DNA from: Atriophallophorus winterbourni
Taxonomy: Eukaryota > Platyhelminthes > Trematoda > Plagiorchiida > Microphallidae
Length of the DNA stretch: 64,000 nucleotides
NCBI GenBank assembly: GCA_013407085.1
Contig: JACCGJ010000240.1
Coordinates: forward strand, 1-64,000
Direction: 5' to 3'
The position numbers and the translations under genes were made by a program. A model generated the notes under the pieces. That model was given only the letters and a program-made list of their open reading frames with translations, searched no databases and was not told where the DNA came from. Positions 11,277 through 21,078 of the stretch are shown in pieces; within the stretch, counting starts at the first letter, position 1; the number at the start of each line of letters is the position of its first letter.

Positions 11277-13574
11277 ATGGAAGATCTTGAAGAGGAGCAA
11301 GTTCGTAGTGGGAAGGCGAGACAATACGTCCTCAGCTCTACTCTAACCCGAGATGCGTGCTTTTCTCGCCTGGAGATTAACTACAGGCGGGATTTAGAAT
11401 CAGTGAAAAAATATGAACAGTTCTACTCGAAATACGCAGTCGGCCTCTATTACTTTTTCACTATGCTCAATCTGTTCACGATCGTTTTGGAGCATCCGGC
11501 CACGGTAATGATAGGCGATAGACCGATACCTTACTACGTTCCTTTGCTTATCAACTATGTATGTGAAGGTTATTTCTACTATCGCTGGTTTCTGATTCAT
11601 TCAATGTCGGAAAACGTGAAGTTTACAGAAAACCTATCCTCTAAAGCATCGATTTCTATTCTGATATTAATGAGCGTAGATTCTATCATTTACATATTTT
11701 GTCAAGAACTTCGAAGCCCCGTGTGCGTCAGATGGTCCAGATTTTTACGTCCAATACTCTTGTTAACGTTTCCTGAGAACCGTCGTCTTCGTGCAGCATT
11801 TCACAATCTACGCCGTACTGCTATGGATGTACTGCCTGTTTTTGGACTATTCTTGTGCACCGTCGCTTTCGCCAGTATTGTCGCTTTGACAACTATGTCA
11901 GGCTTACAACTGAAGTATCCCGACGGGAGGCTATATTTTCCGGACATTATCGATGTTTATTGGGAGCTGTATGTGCTGACCACTACGGCCAATTCACCAG
12001 ACGTAATAATACCAGCTTATGAATACAATCGTTTCTACATCAGCCTATACATTTTCGTTTGCACGGTGTGTAATTGGCTGTTCATGGGCATTCTGACCGC
12101 ATCCGTTTATAATTCCTACAAGGCACATTTGGGAGAATTTGTGGTGAACACGGTGGGAAAGCGTAAACGAAAATTAGACGAAGCCTTCTATCACATTGCA
12201 GTCCCCACTCCTACAGGCGAACCTGGGATAAGTCAGAAAGCATTTCTGCGTTTGATGCATATCGTCAAACCACGACGGAGCGAGGACTCAATGCGGGTGA
12301 TATTTCACGTATTGAATAAAAGTCGTTCCGGTTATTTGAGTATCCAAGAATTCGGTCGACTGTCGGAGTATTTGCAAGTCAAACTCGTCGAGGTCGAATT
12401 GAGTAGACAATACTTTCAAACATACCTACCGAAATTCTATCTACTTTTTGTCTCACCCACATTCCAAGCTTTCAAACACGTGGTAGAACATACTCTGACC
12501 AAGGGTTTTTTCGTCAGCCTTGTCGTCGCCAACGGCCTGACAGCCATAATGTGTCATGGCTACCCATCTATTCAGGATGCTATTGAATGGTTCTTTACAA
12601 TCATTTTTCTGATCGAGTTGATTCTCAACTATCTGGCCTGTGGAGGTGTCCGGTTCTTCAGTGATGGTTGGAACATATTCGACTGCGTAGTTGTGTTCGC
12701 CGCATTGTTTGGACAAATATTACAGTTAGTTCTGGCGCAAGTGGGAATACTTTTACCCGATGGAGTCACGCAATTATTACTGCTATTACGTCTTCTAAGA
12801 TTGTTGAAGGTATTTAGCGCAGTACCGAATTTCAAAGTGGTTATCGATTGTATTCTCACAATCTTACCATCACTGATAGCATATACGGCAATGCTATTGA
12901 TTTTATTCTACATCTACGCCTGTTTTGGCATGGAATTATATGGGTATTTGTATCAGACCCCTCCGGGACACGAGTACAATGAGACCACTGACTGCGGCAA
13001 TCCGCTGTTGGCCAAAACCAGTTTCTTATCTTGGCACTACTGTTTGTTCAACTTCAATAGTATCACGGAATCGTTCATTCTACTCCTCGCTATCACTGTC
13101 GGTAACAATTGGCACGTTTTTGTCGATGGTCTGGTCCTCACCACCAACCGCTGGACACGTCTGTACTTTCTCATCATTCATTGGACTTGTGTATTGCTCG
13201 TACTAAACGTCGTACTTGCCTTTATTATCGAGGCATTCCTAATCGAATATGATTCACAAGGAAGCAGATTCGAAGCCTACTTCCGGGAACGTCTGGATGA
13301 ACTTCAGATGAATGCTGCTGTGGAATTGGAAAAACGAGGAATTCGTAACTTTCGCAAGCGAGGATTTCAAATGACAAAGACTCAGTTGGACTTGGCGTTC
13401 CCCAGAGATTCTGTAAGAAGCAAGGCGTTTTTCCTGATTGAGGATAACGCTTCGATCGAAATACTAATGTTCCGAATGTTTGAAAAGGAAGTTGAAGAGA
13501 TGATGGAATCGTACAGATCCAGTTTACGTCAATTCAAGTTTCGTACACACGATACACTTGGCCAGTTTTCTTGA
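11277..13574 (+). CDS. TPCN1-like: Two-pore channel, intronless paralogue B (765 aa)
   Basis: Second TPC gene, clearly paralogous to A along its whole length. Residues are numbered from the ATG at 11277; the frame opens slightly earlier with GTG at 11253, which I reject as a eukaryotic start. Seen: RFLRP and NRRLR (168-172) at the repeat I S4-S5 region, as in the PI(3,5)P2 site of the family; filter I TTTANSPDV at 235-243; EF-hand-like loop NKSRSGYLSIQE at 347-358; IIS4 charges R505, R508 and K511; N-glycosylation site N568; filter II ITVGNNWH at 606-613; and a conserved acidic C-terminal helix. The two proteins share most of the pore, IS4 and linker sequence but differ at both termini. No intron, frameshift or stop was seen. 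No close AATAAA was found after the TGA. Confidence 0.93.
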   Translation: MEDLEEEQVRSGKARQYVLSSTLTRDACFSRLEINYRRDLESVKKYEQFYSKYAVGLYYFFTMLNLFTIVLEHPATVMIGDRPIPYYVPLLINYVCEGYFYYRWFLIHSMSENVKFTENLSSKASISILILMSVDSIIYIFCQELRSPVCVRWSRFLRPILLLTFPENRRLRAAFHNLRRTAMDVLPVFGLFLCTVAFASIVALTTMSGLQLKYPDGRLYFPDIIDVYWELYVLTTTANSPDVIIPAYEYNRFYISLYIFVCTVCNWLFMGILTASVYNSYKAHLGEFVVNTVGKRKRKLDEAFYHIAVPTPTGEPGISQKAFLRLMHIVKPRRSEDSMRVIFHVLNKSRSGYLSIQEFGRLSEYLQVKLVEVELSRQYFQTYLPKFYLLFVSPTFQAFKHVVEHTLTKGFFVSLVVANGLTAIMCHGYPSIQDAIEWFFTIIFLIELILNYLACGGVRFFSDGWNIFDCVVVFAALFGQILQLVLAQVGILLPDGVTQLLLLLRLLRLLKVFSAVPNFKVVIDCILTILPSLIAYTAMLLILFYIYACFGMELYGYLYQTPPGHEYNETTDCGNPLLAKTSFLSWHYCLFNFNSITESFILLLAITVGNNWHVFVDGLVLTTNRWTRLYFLIIHWTCVLLVLNVVLAFIIEAFLIEYDSQGSRFEAYFRERLDELQMNAAVELEKRGIRNFRKRGFQMTKTQLDLAFPRDSVRSKAFFLIEDNASIEILMFRMFEKEVEEMMESYRSSLRQFKFRTHDTLGQFS

Positions 13575-13979
13575 TAACAAGTTCTAAGCAGGCGGTATTA
13601 TAGCAAAAAATTACATACGAATTCACCGAAGTGCATGGTGAACGGCATTGTCAACAACAGCTGTAAATTATAAACATGAAGTTGGCAATAATATTCTTTT
13701 CACTCAAATCCGTGCAAAATCACAGTCATTTTAGCCGATGATTGGGCGTCGAAAACCTTTGTGTGCGTTTAGTGGACTTTTCACATCATGTTACCTATTA
13801 CGTAAAGTAACTAAGGATTACAGATCATATTATGTAGTTAGAGCTTGCCAGCTTAGAAATCATGCTTACTAACAGAACACCAATCATAGTCAGGCTCTGC
13901 CGAATACAGTTTGATTGACACCGCTTCAGTACGCTGAAGGAGGATCTGGGGAGGATGTTCCTAGCAAAGTAGCTCTGCT
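13575..13979. other. Downstream flank of TPC paralogue B
   Basis: AT-rich, no gene recognised. AATAAT at about 13689 is the nearest poly(A)-signal-like hexamer. Confidence 0.35.
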
Positions 13980-14055
13980 CGCCGTGGTGGAATAGCGGTC
14001 AGGACGTACGACTTGTAAAAAACGGCCCCAATGCGAATCCCACCGCAGTTGACAT
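13980..14055 (+). repeat. tRNA-like SINE head or tRNA pseudogene
   Basis: The stretch has a box A-like 'tggaatagcggtcagg' and, about 40 nt later, a box B-like 'tgcgaatccc', and its ends (gccgtgg / ccaccgc) pair at six of seven positions. The T stem does not pair and the anticodon arm is weak, so it is not a working tRNA. A tRNA-derived SINE head is the likeliest reading. Confidence 0.4.
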
Positions 14056-16379
14056 CGAGAATGCACTCTGTAGTGCTGATAATAGCTTTTAGCCTTCGAA
14101 CACGGAAGCCAAAGAGCTTTTTAGAAGACTGTTAGTAAACTAACCATGAATCAATCATTCTGAGGTACATAATGAACCAAAATTGGAGTGGAACTTAAAA
14201 ATGAGACCGAAAATGATGACGGGAAGCTGGGACATCCATTATCCCAACTAAAACGAGAGCCAAAAAGTCGGTCGCCTCGCAAAACCTATGTCTTAACGTC
14301 ACCGAAGTTCCTCGAGCATAAGTTGTTCTAGGATGACCAGTTCGATCTTAGACAATCAGGTAAACGAGAGTAAAGCCAGAGGATGCTTTCTGAGTCATTT
14401 ACAGTATTTCTTACATGCCATGAAGGCTTGGTTGGAGCATCATGAGGAAAGTTGAGGCGATATTCATCGAAACCTATGCATCCAAAACTATTAATTCAAG
14501 ATCATTTATTATTTCGATCAGTCTTTTTCGCTTCCAGTAAAACGCAAGACTTCGATGTGCGACAGTTGGCTTGGAACACAAGAATTTTACTCCAAAGCAC
14601 AAAAATATTCACAATTGCTGTTGTACCATATGCACCTGATTGATCACGTTCACACATTTCAATCGCGTGACTGTTACTGACCTTGGAAGAAATATGCACC
14701 ATCCTGAAAAACGGGTAGCATGAGGTCTAACAATATCTTTGTTCACCAATGAAAGTAAGATATCACTCTGTACCAATACACATAAAGTCTAAATGAATAC
14801 TAGTCTCTGAGACCGCTGGGTTGTTTTCTCCTTATGACACGGCTGTATTACTTCTTAACTAGGCCTCGGAAATAAGACAATAACACAGCCTATAGCTGCC
14901 AGAATTCGGGTTTACGTTATCTTGCCGCATAAATTCGTCCAACATATCGATGGGGTTAAGAACAGTTGAGAAAGGCAGGATTCATATTCCAATGCAGAAA
15001 GATGATCATTCCAGTCTAGCTTTAATTACAGCAACATTGCAAGTTATCGTCCGTAGCCGAAACCTAGATAACATCGATCAGCTTTTACATAACGCGCTAA
15101 TTTGCGAGTGTAAACGAGATCCATCAGACAGAATATTCGTTCATTCCAAGCGTAAACAAAGTAACTTGTTAAATTCTCGATTTAGGACGAAGTAAAATCT
15201 TAATCTCAAATGTGGTGGTGTCACGTGATAACAATGAAACGGATTCAATCCATAAACTACAAAGCGTGGATAGTGAGGAGTCAGCAAACCAGCTGAACAG
15301 TAGCGAAAGCAATCATTGTAAAGCACAGCTCATATAGTGCTGAAAATTAGCTTGTTGGTTTTAGATTAAACAAAATCAATAGTACGGCGGTCAGTTGAAA
15401 AGAATGAGGAAAAATCAATGCGAGACCAAATTGGGTTTGGTTTCATTGTTGAGCGTCGAAATGAGAGTTGATAAATGCATTTTTTCAACGAGTTAAAACC
15501 AAACATTACTGGTGTAACTAGTGAATACTTAATGAATCGTGGCTGTTTCGGTTATAACATATTCTTTCTTTCTCTTATAAAAGGGAACAGCATGAAACTT
15601 AAAACCTAATCAAGACAAGTGTTGTCTCATCAGATTTACTAGATAGTTTGCAATGGTGGATTGACCTAGTAGGAAAGACACACCAATTTGCCCATAGTAG
15701 GATTAGAGTTAATAGTACTGGATATCAAACATAGATCGAAAAATAGATGACTGTATTTGAGCCGAATAATACGGCATTAAACCAAACCAGATGACAAGGA
15801 AGAACATAAGACACCATCACTTTAGGCAGGGTGACGTAAATAGCACGCATCGAAATTTGATTGCTATGCATGCATGAACCGAGATGCATGCAATGTACGA
15901 ACACAAACCGAGCAAAGATGCTTTCTAGACTCGAATATTAAATTATGAATGATCTACCACAGATCAGTTGACATTTGGCTAAATATTGTCACGAACAGTC
16001 AAGAGTTCTGTCGACAAACAAAGAGGGCGCGACAAAGCGCTGTACGACAACCATTCACTTCAAACAACTGATCTTAACTGCCGCAAACCTTAGATGGATG
16101 CTTGAAAACAAACTACTCTTCAATTTTGACTAACTTGCGCATAAAGGGATCAGACTTTATTGATCTACTCTGTACTGCAACCTAGAATGTCCACAGAGCT
16201 CTGAACGTCAAAATCTGAAAGATGTATCGAGTCTCGTGTAGGAGATGACCGACTACTGTAGGAATGATGCTGTGCTACGCAGTTAACAACGCCGTAGCGG
16301 TCTTGTAGATAAGCTCCAATTTCCAAGAATGTTTTAATGGCGCGCGTTTCATATAGCGTCTGACAACCAAGTCCAGGTC
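14056..16379. other. Long stretch without recognisable genes
   Basis: Only short, unsupported frames on both strands. No copy of the window's main repeat families was noticed. Confidence 0.4.
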
Positions 16380-18660
16380 CTGGCCCGCTTGCGTGGTCCT
16401 CTGTGACCCGGCGAAACTGCTTCTACTACCAGAAGGTGGCTCAAATCTAGGTTGCTTCGGGCAGGTGGGGCTCGTAGTTAAGCAGGGAAAGGAGAACCCT
16501 TAACTCAAACCTCCACTGTATTGTGGCTATATACAGTCACGGAAAAGGTTTAAGGAGTCAACTTGGAGGAAAAATTCGGAGTCCTGTTAGGCAGAATACA
16601 ACCTCGTACTGGCAACTCCTGCGACGATATCGTTACCCAAATGTATAAGCCTAGCTGTTCCTTTGGTACCAATGGTAGGTAGAACAAACGATAATGGACA
16701 TAGCCTTTTAGAACTGTGCATACAGTTCAGTCTTTGTCAATAACACATTCTTTCAAACAAAGCAACAGCATAAAGTCTCTTGGAAACATCCTCGGTCTAA
16801 GCATTGGCATCAGCTTGATCTTATTCTTGTTAGGAAGGAAGCGCACTTCTCACCAGATCATATAAAAGCGCAGACTGCGACACTTACCATTCACTGGTTT
16901 GCGCAAAATTGAAGCTACACCAGACTAGATTTCACCACGCCAAATGGACTGGTAAATCAAGGATCGATGTAGTCGAAAGTGCGAAAGTAATCTTGTTAAG
17001 CGATTTGAACAAGCTTTCAAAGCCGAGCTCAACAAAACGATTCCACCAGATTCAGCATCTCAAAAGTGGGAATCGCTTAAAAACTACATACGTCGAGCCG
17101 ATAATAAAGCTCGAACGAGCTACTGGTTCGAAGCAAATGCTTCTGAGATGACTACAGTTTTGAACAAGAAACGGTCAGCGTTCTTGAAGTTGAAAAGTAT
17201 GCAATCTATGAAAACTTACGACTTTTCAGAACAGCTTGGCGGTTTCCAAAAAATTGCGGATACTGGCAATTTTCACGGTATGTATAATGGGATCAAAAAA
17301 GAGCCCCCATTAAGCCACTCTCTGGTAACCAGATTGTCGATAAAGCTCAGCAGATGGAAAGATGGGCCGAGCACTTCTCTTCTCTCTACTATAGGGACAG
17401 CACTTGAAAATGTTGAGTGTTTACCAACCGTGACACTTAGTTACTGCCCATACCCTTGATGAGCTCAACAGATCAATCGACCGCTTAGCGAGATAGAAGG
17501 CCCCCTGGTGACGACGGAATTCCAACTAAGCTCATCAAATACCGTAGAACATCTTTAATACAGCCAATTCATCGACGGCTTCTTCAGTGCTGGCAGGCGG
17601 AGTGTAACACAAGAGATGGATGATGAAAGCGAAAGCCTGATCCAGGCAAAGTCAGAGACTGCACGTTAGCTAAGATATTGTCAGGTATTTACCTACGCAC
17701 GCGGTGATGGCAAGCTTTTTAACTTGCACCGCTTGAGAGCACAAACCAAGAAACGAGATGTGCCAATCCGTGACCTGCTGTTTGCCGACGATGCTGTCAT
17801 TATTGATCACTCACGAGAACACCACCAGTCGCTAGTGGACTGTTTTTCATCGGCATGCAAAGACTTAGGTCTAACAATCAGCATGAGCAAGACCAAAGTA
17901 TTTAGTCAAGGGACTGTTGAGAAGTGTCAGCTTAAACCAGTTTATCTTTTCACATATATTGGTTCAACCATTGCGGATAACCTCTCGCTAGACACGGAGA
18001 TTGATAAGCGGATTGGCAGAGCAGCTGCCATTTTGTCCCGATTGAGCTCTCGTGTTTTGGGTAACCACAAGCTGACTGTAAAGACAAAGATGATGGTATA
18101 CAGCGCGTGCGTATTAAATGATTTACTGTATGGTAGTGAAACCTGGACCACTCACGTAAGGCACGAACGAAAGCTGAATGCCTTCCATCTAGGAAGCATC
18201 TGTCGCATCTTGAACATATCGTGGATGGACAAAGTGACTAATGCTGAAATGCTTTAAAAAGCTATTCTACAGAGCATGTTTATACTACTACCACAGCGCT
18301 GCCTAAGCTGGCTGGGTCATGAGTACAGATTGAAAAATGGTCGTATACCAAAAGATCTACTCTATATTGAGCTGAAATCAGGAAGCCGACCGAACTTGCG
18401 GTACAAAGACGTTTGCAAGAGACATGAAATCTTTCGGCATTCACCCCGCGAGTTAGGAAGAACTTGTTCTAGAGGCATTGTGTAAAGCGCCGTCTGCAAG
18501 CTGGCGAGGAGCAAATACAGCTCTTGGCTGCTGAACGCAGATCACGCCGCCGGCGTGCAACTGACGCCGATCGACTGAGTACTGATGTGAGCGCTGAGGG
18601 AGATTTTCACTCCCGAATCGGACTTTCCAAAAGCTGCGGAGCATGAAACCATCATGCGCC
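16380..18660 (+). mobile_element. RTE-like LINE relic
   Basis: Plus-strand frames, broken by shifts, give FEQAFKAELNKTIPPD and RRADNKARTSYWFEAN (about 17005-17140), the linker between endonuclease and polymerase; then DGIPTKLIKY (17515-17545); then from 17724 RDLLFADDAVIIDHSR with the FADD catalytic pair, FTYIGSTIADN, and GSETWTTHVRHERKLNAFH, the diagnostic C-terminal run of RTE-clade elements (17724-18257). The following frame 18276-18485 has RCLSWLGHEYR and NGRIPKDLLY. A SINE-like piece interrupts it at 17623-17686. The endonuclease is mostly unrecognisable. Confidence 0.75.
17623..17686 (+). repeat. SINE-like repeat fragment inserted in the RTE relic
   Basis: Contains 'gcctgatccaggcaaag', then 'cagagactgcacg' and 'taagatattgtcagg', the same order as the full SINE-like units, but lacks the gccgcacag section. 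It lies between the DGIPTKLI and FADD parts of the reverse transcriptase. Confidence 0.6.
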
Positions 18661-18716
18661 TGTGATGTACATCCACGATCGATATCGACCGAGGGAGGGA
18701 GGATACAATATAAAGG

Positions 18717-18815
18717 AAAACACAAGCTTGATCCAGGCAAAGTGCCGTACAGTCAGAGACTGCACGTGGGCTAAGATACTGTCAGGTTGCCCAGACCTAG
18801 ACAGAAATGAGAAAG
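18717..18815 (+). repeat. SINE-like repeat unit
   Basis: A divergent copy of the roughly 100-bp unit (cacaagcttgatccaggc to cctagacagaaatgag) just beyond the end of the RTE relic. Confidence 0.7.
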
Positions 18816-20379
18816 AAAATAGACTGAGGGAGGCCAACAGCAGCATTACGCAGAGCTGTACTACATGTTCGGACTTGTTGCAACAACAAAACTCAGCTAC
18901 TATCCACAGAAGAAGGCTTTAATTGTTCCACAAATGGCTATATTTAGTGACTGATTACGCCTCAAATGGACGCATGTCGATTGGCAAGATCACTTTAGCT
19001 GCAATGATTTCGTTTCTGACCCCCTCAGACATTCAAAGCAGCATTGAGTGGCTTTGATCCCGAGGCTAAACGATTAGTGCATCTAGATTTTTTCTTATAA
19101 ATCTATCCCCCTAAAATAAAAAGCGGCAATGGACAACTTGACATACACTCGATCGCAGCTACTCGTTAATTCGCATCACAAAACCCCTACAAAGTACTCA
19201 TCGGAATCCTCAATGAAAGTATGCACCGAAGTCAACGTAACAAAAATAGCTGGAAGCTTGGAATCAAACTAAAACGAAGCGTTAGATCAATAACTTCCGC
19301 ACAATAAACACCGATCTGAAGTAATTGCTACCGGTAGAGATGTCACGCCAAATCAGGAAACAGAAATTTTACTCTTATCCGTTCTTGATGATGAAGATAT
19401 GGACGCAACACGGAGAACAATAGCAAATGGATGAAATGAACATGGCGATTGAATCGATTAGGCAGATCATATCAAAAGACAATGGCAACTGTAACGAAGA
19501 AACATTTTCGAAGTAAAAAGAAGTAATAAACGGAAAATAACCGTAGCTGGAGTAAATAATGAGGTGAGTGATTTGTTATGCGCCAATGAGGATAATGATA
19601 GTATGTGAAACGCTGGGATTTAGAGCATAATCGGGATAAGACGTCAGAAACAAACACGAGCGGTGCGGTGGCGAGCAATCACTGGAGGCAGCTTTGCAAA
19701 TGGCTCTCCAATTCATCGCGGGATTCCAGGGTTTGACCACAACAGGGGCACCAAGGCTCTTCCTAAATGAGAAAAAAAGTACTAGGAAGCATTCACGAAA
19801 CATTCATACGATTCAATTTCGTCCTCCAGAAAAAGACGTTTTCCAAGGGTTCTCTGTACGCACACGGCTACGTTTGTCCGACCTCTACATATAGAACGCA
19901 CAGGCTAAATCTCGCCATATTAATTTTCATCGATAATGAACTGCAACCGCGAACTCGGTGCAGGCTATGCAAATACCGCTTTCACCCGTTTTTATATGGG
20001 CATGGGCAATCCAGCGGCGGTTAGACAATGTGCATAAAATTAATTTCTCCGCAGCTGTGGGCAAAATGCATCATTTTTTCTTATCAACTGAAGTCAATTT
20101 TCGACGCGCAATTTTGAACGAATTACGAGATACCGGAAATTGTTGTGACACTTTTGTCTCAAAACTTTTGGTTACACCATTTGTTAATAAACTGAATCAC
20201 ATGTGGAAATTATCAATCAAGACGGAAAAGAAACATCGTTCAGTCGATAAATCGATATCGGGACCTGTCGGTCAAATTGTTTTAAATTATTTGCTGAAAA
20301 TTCGTTTATATGAATAAAGCTAATTTCTTCTTCAAAATGTGCAACGTATTCGGCTGCGTACAAATTTGATTAGATTTTG
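18816..20379. other. No recognisable gene
   Basis: Several open frames of 60-120 codons are present, but none resembles a known family or shows splice sites that connect to neighbours. It lies downstream of the minus-strand spliced gene. Confidence 0.35.
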
Positions 20380-20474
20380 TCACACATGTAGGCGGCAAAC
20401 AGCAATAATCATAATCAAGCTTACGAAAACCGAACAAGTAATTAACAAAGAATCAAACAGCTTCATGAATAATT
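20380..20474 (-). CDS. Possible terminal exon encoding a C-terminal membrane anchor
   Basis: After an acceptor-like tttacag (exon from 20474), the minus strand encodes LFMKLFDSLLITCSVFVSLI and a few more residues, then TGA at 20382-20380. This is a single hydrophobic segment at the very C-terminus, as in tail-anchored proteins. It could be the last exon of the spliced gene upstream, but its phase (it needs 1 nt from the previous exon) does not join directly to the exon at 21079-21270, so an unidentified exon would have to lie between. Confidence 0.25.
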
Positions 20475-20523
20475 CTGTAAAGGTTGGACGCAGATAAAAT
20501 TGATTGAACAAGTACAGTTTAAT

Positions 20524-20624
20524 GTATGTATGTATGAAAGCACTAGCCTGGTCCAGGCAAAGTGCCACACAGTCAGGGACTGTACGTGGGTTGACATACT
20601 GTCAGGTTACCCAGGCCTAGACAG
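20524..20624 (+). repeat. SINE-like repeat with 14-bp target-site duplication
   Basis: A short-form copy running from gtatgtatgtatgaaagc to ccaggcctagacag. It is flanked by the identical 14-bp sequence aagtacagtttaat at 20510-20523 and 20625-20638, a direct sign of retroposition. Confidence 0.8.
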
Positions 20625-21078
20625 AAGTACAGTTTAATACTAAATACTGACGCGTGAATAATGATAATTTCTCGTTGCCAAGGTTGCAGAACGAAACCCA
20701 ATGAAAAACTAAAGCGGGGTTGCAAGAAGAATATGATTATATCCATGGGCGACGCACATGTGAAGTTCAGCCATCATTTAAGCGAAGGGTTATTCTAGAA
20801 AGTATGACCACTTTAATATCTAACAGTGATTTCAAAGTTTAACTACATTAAATAATCCTTCAGGTTCCATTAAATAATTTAAAAGTCGGAAACGTATGAG
20901 CACAGCTTATCACCTGCTAAACCTAATGGACTATAGCATTAACACGAATCGCTCTGTGCGTTCCAGAAACAGTTAACAGACTATTGCTAAAACCAAAAAA
21001 CTGCGTCTAGAATAAGTTGACACGTAAAATCAGATTATAAGAAAATGCGATCGAAAGAAACTTAGAACACTGACTCAC

